Below, piece by piece: positions 20,628 to 32,500 of a stretch of DNA of 64,000 nt (position 1 is its first letter; each line of letters starts with the position of its first letter). The DNA is from Knufia peltigerae (lineage: Eukaryota; Ascomycota; Eurotiomycetes; Chaetothyriales; Trichomeriaceae). The translations under genes and the position numbers were made by a program. The DNA lies in NCBI GenBank assembly GCA_030247855.1, contig JAPDRN010000034.1:124001-188000 (forward strand). Direction: 5' to 3'. The notes under the pieces are model-generated. The model was given only the letters and a program-made list of their open reading frames with translations, had not been told where the DNA came from and did not search any database.

Positions 20628-21173
20628 TGCTGCTGAGAGAGGTTGACACTTCGTGAAAAATGAGATATGCAGTAGTCACGTCTAGAAACCGATGGGAATG
20701 AGACAGACTTACCTAGATATATCATCTTGTTCAATTGATGTGCGTCTTTCGGCTCTTACTTGTAGTTCCATTCCGTCGACTCCCTCGGAGAAGATGGCCA
20801 TTCCATGGGAAGCCTAGCTAGGCAATGGCGTCACTCTCACCATGAATTGTGATTGCCTGATAGACAGTATGGAGACGTTCTTTTGCGATTTGTGTATTTA
20901 GTGATGCTATTGCATGTAGATCATCCATAATGCCGCTAAACCGCATCCTGGACCATTTTTGCGACGGAGAGCCTGAATATCTGTTCTCCATATTGCGGGG
21001 ACAAACCCACTTATATTGGAGCCAGACAGAGTCAGACTTAACGCCGAGGCTGAACTGAGATTCCTGCGGGGAGGAGGAAGATAATAAAAGAAAGCATTCG
21101 CAGAAGGCTGGAATCCGTATGTGGTGCCTGCTTTGCGATCCAATGGGCCTTATTGATCATCCCATCGCAAGAC
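20628..21173. promoter_or_regulatory. Divergent promoter region, hydrolase / Zn2Cys6 factor
   Basis: These 546 bases separate two start codons facing away from each other. Shared upstream sequence of this length is consistent with co-regulation. I did not identify a convincing CGG-type binding pair by eye. Confidence 0.4.
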
Positions 21174-22859
21174 ATGCCCAATTATGGCCGATCAGGACGT
21201 TGTCTTACGTGTAAGAGACGACGCGTCAAGTGCGACGAAGCGAGGCCAGCTTGTTCACAGTGCCGCAGTCTTGGTGTTGATTGTGGAGGATACACCAAGC
21301 AATACATCTTCAGGGATCAAAACCACAAGTTTGCTTCCTCTGCAACAACCCTAGAAACCTCCGAGGGACGGCGTGCGCTAGCCCAGCCTTCGTCAGGTGC
21401 CGCAGGAGAACCCTCCCGGTCTCTGCTTAGGGGAGCCGACGTCGCCGTGCCTTTCTTCCTTGTGCATTACGCTGGTCTGGGCCGCAACCTCTCTGTCGCC
21501 CGCGGCTTTTACGAGATCTTGATCCCTATTTCCACTTCTCAGTCTCCTGACTCGCCGCTTTCACTGGCTGTCTCGGCTGTGGCCGCGAGGGTCTTCTCCA
21601 TATGGCGCAACGATGACACCCTCCAACTGAAACCTCATTTGGAGCCGTATACCGAGGCCGTCGCGTCTCTTCGTTCAGCTCTCAAGCGCCCAGAGGACCG
21701 TTGCAGGCCTGCTACAGCACTCGCGGTTCTGGCCCTACATCTCTACGAGAGCATCAGCGCCGTCTATGATTCCCGCCAAGCAATACCTGTTCACCATCAA
21801 GGTGCGTTGGCCTTGCTGCCGATCGCGGGATGGGACAGCCTAGATGGCCTTGCTAGCACGTATGTGAAGGGTTTCGTGCTTCACAGCGAAATCTCGTCGG
21901 CGTTGCGGCAAAAACGGTCGATCCACCCTAATGCTTATTCCTATGTGAACAGTCCACATATCTCATTTCTGGTGCCAGGTAACTTTAGCTCGACCTTGGA
22001 CTGGATAGGAGCCTCCGTGGCCGAGCTGCAAGCAGACTACGAGCGCGAACTATCACGAAAAACCACTTCTGGTGCTTTACTGGAGCATCAGTGCAGAGCG
22101 TGGATCACAGAAGCGGGACAAATTGAAGAGCTTCTGTGGTCTTGGGCGCGGGATGTGCCCGATCGTTGGCGGCCGGTCAGGCTCACGAGTGGTCAAGACT
22201 TTAGTCCGTCGATCACAGCATATCGGTCCACTTGTGACGTCTATCCATCGTGTCAGATTGCGACCTTGTGGAACTTGTGGAGATTCCACCGCCTCTTACT
22301 CCTTAAGATAACCGTCATCGCAACACAGTATATCTCGACCTCGCCACGGGACGAGTCTGCAGGCGAGGAATGGATTGTGCCGACGAACATGGAAAGGGCC
22401 ACTCAAGGTGACCACATCCAGGATCTGGTGGACAGCATCTGCCACAGCGTGCCCTTCTATCTCGGCAATCGCTACAAACAATCCAGACTCAGTGATTTTA
22501 CAGACCCGGAGATCCTGTTTCCTAGCTACCACTTACTGACACCAGATGACACGAGAATCACCACACGGGATCATCACAGTCCCATGTCTGGGGACGAACA
22601 CCACCGCCACATGGTTGCCTACGGTGCATGGCATATCGTGAGCCCTCTGAGTAACTTGCTCACCTTGTTCTCCGATGACCACGGCGGAAGGACAGTGGCG
22701 AGCTATCTCCGGTCAGGTCAGCAGGAATGGATCCGCGAACAGTTCCTGAGGGTATGCGCCTTGGTTCGCCTGCCCGTCGACCTGAAGTCTACGGACGGCG
22801 CAGCAGAGACCATTGCGAAACAAGTCAGGAAAGGAGCCATTTTCATGAGTGGTCCTTAG
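21174..22859 (+). CDS. Zn2Cys6 transcription factor
   Basis: The start ATG at 21174 gives MPNYGRSGRCLTCKRRRVK, 561 residues, no intron needed. The binuclear zinc cluster CxxCx6Cx5-6CxxCx6C is complete at residues 10-38, with the basic RRRVK loop that contacts DNA. The rest is helical and matches the general style of fungal-specific regulators (a family often annotated Fungal_trans_2): FFLVHYAGLGRNLSVARGF, repeated AVAAR/ALAVLAL helices and HHQGALALL. It probably acts in the nucleus on CGG-containing sites. Its divergent neighbour, the secreted hydrolase, is the obvious candidate target. The frame can be read slightly upstream only with non-ATG codons. Confidence 0.9.
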   Translation: MPNYGRSGRCLTCKRRRVKCDEARPACSQCRSLGVDCGGYTKQYIFRDQNHKFASSATTLETSEGRRALAQPSSGAAGEPSRSLLRGADVAVPFFLVHYAGLGRNLSVARGFYEILIPISTSQSPDSPLSLAVSAVAARVFSIWRNDDTLQLKPHLEPYTEAVASLRSALKRPEDRCRPATALAVLALHLYESISAVYDSRQAIPVHHQGALALLPIAGWDSLDGLASTYVKGFVLHSEISSALRQKRSIHPNAYSYVNSPHISFLVPGNFSSTLDWIGASVAELQADYERELSRKTTSGALLEHQCRAWITEAGQIEELLWSWARDVPDRWRPVRLTSGQDFSPSITAYRSTCDVYPSCQIATLWNLWRFHRLLLLKITVIATQYISTSPRDESAGEEWIVPTNMERATQGDHIQDLVDSICHSVPFYLGNRYKQSRLSDFTDPEILFPSYHLLTPDDTRITTRDHHSPMSGDEHHRHMVAYGAWHIVSPLSNLLTLFSDDHGGRTVASYLRSGQQEWIREQFLRVCALVRLPVDLKSTDGAAETIAKQVRKGAIFMSGP

Positions 22860-23458
22860 AAGCACACGACTCTAGCATAATGTTATTGTCACGCACGTTT
22901 ATTCAGGTATTTGCACTTGTAATGAAATCGCCGCCATCCGAAAAGAGACAAGAACGGAACAGCGAGGCAATTGTATCTGCCTACATTTTACGCGATCTCT
23001 TCCTGAATACAGGACAAGCTGAATCCGCTTGAATAGTTAACTACCTACATGTTCCTGGAACACGAACAGTTGTCAACGCCCATTATCCAAAATGGAGTAA
23101 CTGGTGTGTTTGTTGTTGTGTTGACTATGGGCAGTGCCGTGGTCTCTTTGTCTCTTCCCCCTAATCTGTGGCGTTACGAGTACGACCCTTTATAGTCAAG
23201 TCAATTCGCTCGAGATACAAACAAAGACAAAAACAAAGACAACAAACAAGAAGCTCCTGGTGCATAACGAGAAACATTACTATTAACATGGTGGATCTAT
23301 TAGCATCAGGCAGACATCTCCAAGATTAAACGCCAGATTCATGACCAAAGTCCAAATTTCTTCTTTTCAACTTTCCAAAGACCAAAAGAGAGGAAGAGAA
23401 CCTTCGCGGGACTCCTGATTTGATAGTTCAAGAGACAGACGCCAATCTAAACACCATC
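22860..23458. other. Spacer between Zn2Cys6 and F-box-like genes
   Basis: This is the 3' flank of the regulator gene and the leader of the next gene. The leader from about 23215 is purine-rich with repeated CAAAGACAA. No additional gene is supported. Confidence 0.5.
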
Positions 23459-25222
23459 ATGAACCCAAAAACAATGGACCCGATCGCAAAGATCATTCAT
23501 CGGCGAATGTTGGAACGACAGAGAGCCAAAGAAAAGAGACAACAGAGGACCCTACCGCCCCTGTCCTCCCCTGAGCCTCTTGTGGCGGGAGAAGAAGAAA
23601 ACAGTCTTGCTGTGACCCCGGTGGTAGAGGATCCAGTCCCTTCTGCCTTTCTCGACCTTCCATTCGACGTTCGACGCGTCATCCTGCGTTACCTACTGGG
23701 CATGGACCAAATACGAACCGTCACTCGGAAATTCGAAAAGAACTTCTACACTCGCCCCAAGCACGATGTTAGTTACAGCATGAACACGGCCGTCCTCAGA
23801 ACTTGCAAACAACTCCTGACGGAAGGCTCGATCGTTCTGCGGGAAAATTCCTTTGTCGCCGTGCCCAACTTTCGACCGAGAACAGGTCGCATTCCGACGT
23901 GGAAGTTGCCGCAGCCGGCTCGGTCACGTTCGTCACTGTCCACCACCTTCTCCTCTGAAATCAAGCCGATATTGACTGTCAAATCGACCGACCCACACGA
24001 GAAAAAGGGTTACAACAGCTTCATCTCCATCCGCGACTTTCGCCTCTACTGCGAATCATGGATGTTTACGGCCGAAAAGTATCACAGTTACCAATGGCGC
24101 TCGAACCCAACCACACAAGGACAATTCTGGTTCGGACTAGAGTTTGTCCCCGGTCTCGCCCAGAAGCTGTGGGGGTTTCCAAACGAAAAGGTCTTTCTCG
24201 ATTACATTTCGACGAGCATCCGCGAATCCATCGGCCCACTCGTCAAGACTGTCCGGCTAGGAGATTTTGAGTTGAGCTGTATCTCTCCGTCAAAAACCTC
24301 TCCTGACAATGATGGTGACCGTGACGACGGCGAGAAAAACACCAGTCATCCACCATCGCCACCACAAAAGCTGACCAACCTGGAGCAAAAGATCTGGGAC
24401 ATGTTCAAACCCGGCCGAGATCCTGGAGAGCGGGCACGTCGATTTCAAACTGCAGATCAACGAATCCAGGCGGCGTTCAACAAAGCCGAAAGAATGTTTG
24501 AAGACCTATCACTAGAAGAAGAACTGCGAGAAACCACGGTCCAGGTCCGAGATGAGTTCAAAAAGGTCAAAGAGATGATTTTGGCCGCGGCAGGACCCGT
24601 CCAATCCGCCAGATTGAACTGGTGTCTATTTCGTCTGGCGACCATGAAAACCGCCATCGAGATCAACGGTGACCACGCTCTTGTTGCCGAACGTGATCTC
24701 AAGGACCTGCAAGAGGCCCAACGTCTCAACGACCTCGCCAACAGAATCATTGCTGGTGACGAGTACCGGCTTAGACTCGGCTTGCGCAAGGCGGAGTTGT
24801 CGTTGTTGCTTTCGCCGGCCGTCACTTCGACGACGACGACAACGACGACGACGACGATGACGAGGTTGATGCCTTCTACTTCTACCATACGGTCCGAGAA
24901 CGAGCTCATCAAGCTCCTTTGTAACCTGGCGTGGGAATTTGCCCCGTACGGAACGGAATACAGATTCCAAGAGGCGAAATTGGATTGGGTCCACCGGTCC
25001 GTCCACGGCGACGATGACTCCAAGAACTGGGAGCGCTGGACTCGTGGGACTTTGCTGGAATGGCAGGATTATCGAATCAAGGACGCCGTGGGCGAGACGC
25101 TGGAACCTAAAATCGACCGAGTCAGAAGCCTCATCGTTGCGAGGTACGGGCAAGAGGCCAGGTGGAAACACTTTGACAACATTTGTTACCAAGGTTCAGC
25201 AGAACTCCAGGCAGTTAATTAG
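23459..25222 (+). CDS. F-box-like hypothetical protein
   Basis: The ATG at 23459 gives 587 residues. Around residues 55-80, PSAFLDLPFDVRRVILRYLL has the F-box-like LP.D.R..I pattern common in fungal proteins, followed by AVLRTCKQLLTEGSIVLREN, the usual 'NTALLRTCRQIYEE' type segment, then a domain with ESWMFTAEKYHSY. The C-terminal half is helical with acidic and basic residues (RIQAAFNKAERMFEDL). A CGA-type microsatellite encodes a Thr run at about 24827-24860, so this part may vary in length between strains. F-box proteins link substrates to SCF ubiquitin ligases, but many fungal members of this type are uncharacterised. No membrane or signal sequence. Confidence 0.75.
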   Translation: MNPKTMDPIAKIIHRRMLERQRAKEKRQQRTLPPLSSPEPLVAGEEENSLAVTPVVEDPVPSAFLDLPFDVRRVILRYLLGMDQIRTVTRKFEKNFYTRPKHDVSYSMNTAVLRTCKQLLTEGSIVLRENSFVAVPNFRPRTGRIPTWKLPQPARSRSSLSTTFSSEIKPILTVKSTDPHEKKGYNSFISIRDFRLYCESWMFTAEKYHSYQWRSNPTTQGQFWFGLEFVPGLAQKLWGFPNEKVFLDYISTSIRESIGPLVKTVRLGDFELSCISPSKTSPDNDGDRDDGEKNTSHPPSPPQKLTNLEQKIWDMFKPGRDPGERARRFQTADQRIQAAFNKAERMFEDLSLEEELRETTVQVRDEFKKVKEMILAAAGPVQSARLNWCLFRLATMKTAIEINGDHALVAERDLKDLQEAQRLNDLANRIIAGDEYRLRLGLRKAELSLLLSPAVTSTTTTTTTTTMTRLMPSTSTIRSENELIKLLCNLAWEFAPYGTEYRFQEAKLDWVHRSVHGDDDSKNWERWTRGTLLEWQDYRIKDAVGETLEPKIDRVRSLIVARYGQEARWKHFDNICYQGSAELQAVN

Positions 25223-25534
25223 GAAACGAGGTTGTCGGACATTAGACAGGTTTCGGTCTTTTTTGTTTTGGACGAACAGAGAGTCAGAGTCGAAGTCAGA
25301 TTCTCAGGCTGGGAACATGTTGAATGGCCTCGGGTTTCTAACAAATACGTCTTTCAGCTATTTCAACTCAGGCCATGGAAAGGACCAGAATGCGATACAC
25401 AGCCAACTTGGGACATGGATTGAGCAGCGATTCGAAGCTCTGGAGCTGGGTGCTGGAGATTTAAACTAGATTGATTCATACCAATAAGAGGACTTGCATT
25501 TGTTTTCATTCTTTTCCTCTTCTCTCATCATTCA
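25223..25534. other. Convergent 3' spacer
   Basis: Short region between the ends of the F-box-like gene (+) and the second HET gene (-). Nothing recognisable beyond 3' flanks. Confidence 0.5.
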
Positions 25535-28500
25535 TCACCCAAGCTTAATCTCATCCCAAACCGCATCACCAAACGCGGCCTGAAAGACTTTACCCAACCC
25601 GACACGTTCCCAGAGCGCCCTCTCCCGGTTCCTGTGTAGAAGCAAGACGTAATACAAGTCCCACTCGGACTCGTCTTTCTCCTTGGGGATGTAATAATTC
25701 CACACCGGACACTCTTCCTCGGTCAGAGATTTGGCGTCCGAGGTGGCGATGAACAACAGTGGAACGCCCTGTCTCTCTGCGATCCAGTCTCGCGGGAGGA
25801 CGATGGACCCGCACCAGTCCCCGGCTTTGTCGACGATGTCGCATTGACATCGTTGGTTGTCCATCGACGTCGACGTCGACGTCTGGCCTTCTTGATCGCC
25901 ACGAACCTTCACAAACAACTCGGTCCTCCAGGTCCAAAATTGTAAGATCGGCATGGCGCGGATCTGGTCCTTTTGGTCTTTGGGGAAGGGGCCACGGATA
26001 ATCCCAAACGGATTGTCGGGGAGAATGCCAGTAAATTCGGTCCCTCGTTTGAGGCCCTTTCGCACCGGCCTACCATAGGCGTCTTCCTTTCGAGAAGAGC
26101 CTCCTCTTCCGCGGCGGTGATGATGACGTCGGCTACGCCTGCTGCGGCCATACAAGTCGCTGTCAATGTCACTTGAGTCACTCACTGTTCGATCTTCCGA
26201 GTACCCCGCTGGATCAGTGCGAGTGGCATCGTTGACAGGGATGAACTCGCCGATGGAGACTTCGCTGTTTGAGCTTTTCTCGGATGTGTCGGAGTCACAT
26301 CCAGACCCAGTAGTACTACTGCTGCTTTTTCGGTCTTCAAGAGCCTCACCGTTACCATCAGAGCTGGCTCCTGAGCTCACGACGTCCCTCCTCCGAGATG
26401 TGATCGGCTCACGCACCTGACGTTGGTATGGACTTCGAGGCAGGCCCGCAGCTAGACTTACTCCATGCTGGGGCAAGTATGATGGGACTCGAGATCCTCC
26501 TTCCGCCACATATGGCTCCCTTGGGCGCTCACTCAGATCCTCTTCGTCCACGAGGTTGTCGTAGTAACCGGTCGGAAGCCTTCGTAGATAGGCCATGTTT
26601 CCTCGTTTGACCCATTCTCGGTCAGCGTTTTTATGTCGACTTCGGGATTTGGACCCGCCTTTCAGTATATAAGCCGGCTTGATATCTGTTGGCGCCAGTT
26701 GAGGCGCGTGGGGATAGGGACCATAGGGAGCTGGCATCGGAGGATGCCCTGGTGGAGGAGGGTAGTACAGCTGACCGCTGTTCGGTGGATACATCATATT
26801 TGGTGGCGGTGGTGGTGCATAATACGGCGGCTGTGGTCCTCGAGGCGGGTACTCGTTTGGATATGTTGGCACATAGTTGTGTCCTGGACCATCAAGTCTG
26901 ACGTCTTGGATTTCAGGTACCAAGCTAGTTAGCGATGATGGACCCCGGGATCTTCGTAGCCTGCTTCGCTTTCTAGCGAGGTATCGACCTGGGCTCTTGT
27001 CCTTCCCAGCGTAACCTCTCCAGCTTACGTCTTCGCTTACATCTTTTTCAAAGGCCTTCTTGTCCCAAAGGGGTCTGAGGTTTCCCTCGTGGTCCCGAAC
27101 ATACCATAGAATCCAGGTATGGTGCTTGAGCCAGTCCCTCACATTCAACAGACATCCTTCAATCATCTCGGTCTGGTAGCCCGCTTTCCCACCAACCCAG
27201 CCACACCAGGACCAACTGGGAAACTCTTTGCCATCATAGCCCTCCTCTTCAATCTTGCAATTGCAATTTCCCAGCTCATCTTGGCTGCATAGTCCGTTGT
27301 TAGGCCGGTGCAGTCCTTTCTGTCTCCTTCGATCAAGCACAGCTAGAGGCATCCAGAGAAGTGCAAGATCGAAATGTGATACAGGAAGACCATAGAATAG
27401 AGGCGCGTTCAAGTTCTGCTGCAAGAGCCAGGACGTGCCTTGGAATGCGGTAAGAACGTCTTTCGGTTTCGTCAGTTCACGTCCTGTATATAGTCTGACG
27501 CATGTCATGTAAAACCAAAAGGCTCGACGCCGTAACTCTCCCAGGGTCCGGAGCGGGGAGTTGGTCCAGTCCAGTGACCACCCAGTAGTCCCTCCGTCGT
27601 TGAAAATGTCCTGGGACATAACTGCAGAGCGACATTGAAAGTACACGTGGCCTTCGGCGAAAATAAGACAGCGGCGGGAGAGGAGTCGTTCTTGGAAAGT
27701 CCAACCACGCTGATTCCATAGAGAATTCTGGATTACCGCTTCTGGTGGTCGAGACACCAGGAGCCTGATTCCTGGGAGGATTTGTGCACTGATCGGCTCT
27801 GACTGTATAGTATCGTCCGAGTGGTGTCGATCAGTCGTATTCTCCATGAACCTGACTGTGGTGACACGATCGGGAACCGGTGCCGCTCTATGGATGGGAG
27901 TTCGTAAGACAGGTGCCACCGCCCGAAGCCCCGTCGTCGCTTCACCGTCTGCGGCACAGATGGTGAAGTGTGCATTGCCATAGACAAGATGCATGGCTTT
28001 GGCATTGAGCTCCCATGAGCTGAGGCTGTCTTGGACGATGCACAAGGAATCGATCCATACATATCTCTCCCCGAGTCGGCTCACAAGTAGAATAACATCT
28101 TGTATAGTTTTGGGCAATCTATGCCATGCTTTCTCCAACCCTCCGTGCTGTATATGGATCATGACATTGTTTCTCGTTGTGATGTATGTGTACTCCCCGT
28201 TCGGTCGTTTGCCCCAGACATAGCTCAAAGCCACAAACCGCTCTGGTTCCCCGTTAACGATTGGCAGGGCCTTTAGTTGCATGTCAATGACATCGATGAC
28301 GCCGAAGAAGGTTCCCTCAATGAGTTTCTTGAACTCGCTCTTGGTCCCATGCTTCTTCTGGCACCTCAAACCGTGTTTTTCTGCACACAGGTCGATCCAA
28401 CTTTTCATCAAGGCCTGCTTCTCGCTAGAGTCCACTCGCCCGCGACCAAGGAAGTGTGTATCGGTTGCGAAAGAAGCGTAGGCATCCGAGTTTGGCCTGC

Positions 28501-29033
28501 GTCCGCCTGTTGGTGCGACAAGGACAAGATATACACTCTCATCCTTGCCGTCTTTGTCGCCCCATGATAGACGTATCCTCCTGGTTCTATTGACCAGAGA
28601 CTCATGTGTGGAGGTAATCCGTCGCCCGTCGACCTCCCATGTAAGATACAACGCAGTTGAGGCGTCTGGAAGTCGTCGACTATATCGTGTAATCGCCTGC
28701 CATATCAAGCTGCAGAAGTGACAGCTAGTATGCTTCTCCTGAGCTTGGTTGAATGTCGTAAACACCTTTCTGGACGTTCCTGAACTCAATTGGAAGTCTT
28801 TGGTGTTGGCTAAATCTCCCGATGAATCTGTCACTGTTGCCTGGTTGCGCGACAACCCCTTTTTACTGATAATGAACTTGCCAATTGACAGATCAAGTTT
28901 TTGGCATGAGGAACAAAGCTAGAGATGCTGTGTTAGTTACTGTGTGGTTCAGGGCAAAGTAAATTGATCTCACTGCATTATTGTTGCTTTCCTCGGCCTG
29001 ATAAGTTGTGCCGCTGCTCTCGCTGTCGGCCAT
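25535..29033 (-). CDS. HET-domain protein with Pro-rich and Arg/Ser-rich insertion
   Basis: Two exons: 28974-29033 (20 codons, MADSESSGTTYQ...) and 25535-28918, joined by a 55-nt intron (GTGAGA donor, TCTCTAG acceptor, phase 0), giving about 1147 residues. The joined N-terminus carries a CSSCQKLDLS motif and later SCHFCSLIW, typical cysteine motifs at the start of fungal HET proteins. The HET domain has FVALSYVWGKR (about residue 250), LPKTIQDVILL, YVWIDSLCIVQD and VYGNAHFTICAADGE. The 'WNQRGWTFQERLLSRR' and 'FPSWSWCGWVGG' landmarks follow. A large low-complexity block then intervenes: a Pro/Tyr-rich tract (about 700-765) and an Arg/Ser/His-rich tract (about 935-965), before the usual C-terminal WDLYYVLLLHRN and ERVGLGKVFQAAF ending. 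Role: cell-death trigger in nonself recognition, by family. Confidence 0.88.
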
Positions 29034-29595
29034 CGCAAAGCCGATTCTGGAAAACGTCAGCAGTGTTGATGAGAGCAATTTGTTTCCATGTCCCGATGAG
29101 CCGTATCTATAGATAGAAGATACGGACATAAAAGACCATCGATAAGAAGGCTGATGATGTAGGCAGCCGCAGGAAGGTAGACCTCAGCAGTACAAATGCG
29201 AGGCAGTGGTGGTTCACAATGCTAGACCCGATGAGGGTCTAGCGACCTCACCTATGCAGACCGTGCATGCATGAGCTGAGTCTCTCGCTCCAACTTCGCT
29301 TCTCTGAGGTCTCGGGGGCCACTCAATCCCTCGCTTGATGGCCGTAGTTCGATGTGACCAACGGAGGTGAAGCGCAAGGCAGATGGAGGGGCAGAGTGAG
29401 TCGCGAACACTACGCTGCGCCTTACATGTAATCAGCGAGTCATGAGTGCATTAAAATTTCCAATGTCTCTTGCTTAGAATGTTACGATCCATTCCGGAGA
29501 GCTTCTAGCGCAATACACTGAGATACGACGACATTTGATGATCGTCGGTTTTGTATCTTTCAGCCCCGAAATTCCATCGTCCCATGAAAAACGGA
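29034..29595. other. Spacer with perfect hairpin, HET promoter region
   Basis: Upstream region of the second HET gene and 3' flank of the glycosyltransferase gene. It holds a perfect 9-bp inverted repeat at 29221-29243. No gene seen. Confidence 0.55.
29221..29243. repeat. Perfect 9-bp inverted repeat
   Basis: GCTAGACCC and GGGTCTAGC flank a 5-base loop (GATGA). In RNA it would form a stable stem-loop; in DNA it could be a dimeric factor site. It lies about 190 bases upstream of the HET start codon and 350 bases downstream of the glycosyltransferase stop. Confidence 0.8.
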
Positions 29596-32500
29596 TCATT
29601 GTCCCCCATTTTCGTGGCTCTTATCCTCTATTGGCGTGGCACGACCCTTACCCTTACCCATATTTTGATGGTACACCTCCAACAGGCTTTGTTTCTTGAT
29701 GTACTCCAGCACAATCTCTTCTTCCGTCTTCTCTTGTGCCGTCTTCTCCCCACGCTGTTGCCGTTGTTGCTCCTCGAATTCGGCCTGGGTGGTGCCCCCA
29801 AGATGCCCTGGATCATAGGGCGAGGGTCGCTGGATGCTTCCTGAACCACTGACCATAGAGGGGACGTTCTCAGATATGTTTCCAGGTTCATGCATTGCCT
29901 GCGTGAGCTCTTCTTCGTCTTCGATGCGGAAACTTGGACCCGACTGCCACTCACTCTCATTACCCTTTTGTTCCAGCATACTCTGTGCCATAACTTGTTG
30001 CAGCTGTTTCTGAAATTCCAATTCTTCGCTTTTATGTCGCTGGGCTTCGTCTTCGCTGGCTGCAACACCCCACCATAGACTCTCGTAGTCTGACTGATCA
30101 TCTGTAGTTTCCTGTCGCCGCGGCGGAAGCGGAGGCATGGGTGTTCGAGTGACCTCCCGCATAGGCACGGGTTTTCGAGTAAAGCGCTCCGTCCTGGCAT
30201 CAACCTCTGCGTTTTCACGGAAGAAGGCCTTATCTGAAAGTCCCGTTCGGTCGCTGCCTTCAGTCGACGTTCGTGATGCTCTAGAGGAACCCAAAACACC
30301 CCTGGAGAGTGCGGCACTCCCAGAATCTAATGTCAGGGCATCTGCACTAGAAGACTGAGCGAAGTCCGATGTGGCGTAATCTCCACGTGCAAGTGTCTCT
30401 TCGATTTTCCTTTGTTGCTGTTTTTCCAGGACATCTCGCACCATGTCGTCAGTGTTGTGTTTCTTCTTGAGGTATTTCTGGATAAGTTTCCATCGCACGA
30501 GGACATCTTCCTTCTCCATTTCGGAGCTCTGTAGCCACTCCTCGTATCCTTGAGCCATCCTGGATGCGACAATGTAATTCTGCACATTACCACGGAACAA
30601 CTTCTGCACCTCTTTTTGCACCCCTTTCATGGTGTAACCCATGAGACCAGAAAATCCTGCGAATGGCTTAGCTGCAAACCCTCCAAGACCTTTACCTATT
30701 CCCTTGGCGACGCCGATAGCACCTTCTTTCTGGGCGCCGTGCCAGGGCTGAGTGATCAATCCAGTAACACCATCATAAAAGCCGAAGCCAAACTCCTTTC
30801 CTGCTGCCACGGCCCCTGACTTAAAATCAGTGACTCGTTCCTGAGGACGTACAGTATCGTCTCCCCAAAGTTTAGGCATATTGTGAAATCCTCTAGTCAA
30901 ACCCATTGTTACTTCCATAGGGGTCTGCACTGCCGTCGTCAAGAAACGCCCGAAGCCTTTGCTCGAGTGCGGCCCAGTTCGACGCATCATATCGTGGTCC
31001 TTACTATAGCTGGATGGAGTTCGACTATGGCTTCGACTTCGACTTCGACTTTTTGTGTTTGTTTTGGGATCCGACTGGCCCTGAAATGGATCTGAGATAG
31101 TGCTGGATGCAATGGTCGGCGAGAGAGACGCTGTATCGGAGAGCTCGGATGGGCTCTTAACATGGCGAAGAGGTTCTTGCATACTTGAGCTGGCCTGGTT
31201 CAGTTCTGATGAGGCTGGCGAAGCCTCCTCTGTCTTTGTGACTGTTGCCACTGAATCTTTAGACTGCTGTCGATTGGATGCAGTCGGAGATTTCCAGGTT
31301 TTCATCGTCTCCGTGGGAACCTCAGCCAAACCCATCACCATGCCGCTGAAGGCCCTGAAGCATGCCGCACCACCTCCGGATATTGGGTCCAAAGGGCCTT
31401 CATCGGTGCGATATTCTTGCGGTCGAAAGGGCTTCAAGTCATGGAAATCCAACAGGTTCGCATTCGCTAAGGTACATGCAGCAAAGGCGCTCAGCTTGAC
31501 CTGACTTCGTCTGATGCGCCATGTAGCGGCTCGAGACGGTGCAAGGGTGCAACGGAGCCTGTCAAGCTCAAGATGCTGGTGAAATGACTGCGCGGCCATG
31601 TCGCTCCCTCTTTCCGCAGCGATCTTGCTTCCGAGTTCTTTCGCGCGCTCTAGACTTTCGGCCTTCAGACAAAAGTCGATGGCATTTGCTAATTTATCTG
31701 CCGTGAGTTTTTTATGAGGGATCGGTCTGGGCCCGGCGCCTGCTCTCGCGACCATGGCGCCCCAGAACGGCTGATCTCCAAAGAATGGAACGACAAGAGT
31801 CGGTCGACCCGCGGCAATCCCAGCCGCCGTGGTGCCTGCACCTCCATGATGAACGACGCAGGACACGTGCCTGAAAAGCCAGTCATGCGGTACGTTCCCA
31901 AGTATAAAGACACCGTCAGGGACATCAAGTGCGTCCGCACCCATCCCTCCCCATCCTTTGGATAGTAGGACCCGCTGTCCAGTCTTCCTCGCCGCCTCGA
32001 AGATGAGCTCCGTCATTGCATCAGGATCATCGAGAACGATACTTCCAAATCCTATATAGACGGGAGGCGAACCGGCGTCGAGAAAGCTCTGGAGATCCGG
32101 GTCAGGGGTGTAGCTAGAGTGCAGAAATGAAAAGCCTGCTATAGATATATGAGGGCCCCAATCTTTCGGTTTGGGTATCAGGGCCGGAGACCAGCAATAG
32201 GTGTGAGGGACATTGAGACGCTGAAGGACCCCAGGAGCCCAGAGCATGCTTATGGGGTCTAGACCGAGGCACTTCGCACGGAAGCGGTTGATGATATCGC
32301 CTAAGCCTTGCCAGGAGAGGACTTCAATCATAATATAGCTAAGGTAGTTAGTGAGTTGAGGGTCGGCATTGGAGGATTGGACATTCGCCAATGGATGCGG
32401 ATAAGCTTGGGTTGGAGAGTATGGCATAGTGAACATGATGTGGAGAGGAATACCCAGCTTCTCTGCGCAGTGTATGTGGGCAAAGCTAGGGGGATTGGCA

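Noticed and set aside
24626..25192. Minus-strand frame of 188 codons with poly-Arg and poly-Val regions
   Set aside because: Antisense to the CGA microsatellite in the F-box-like gene; the runs are repeat artefacts.
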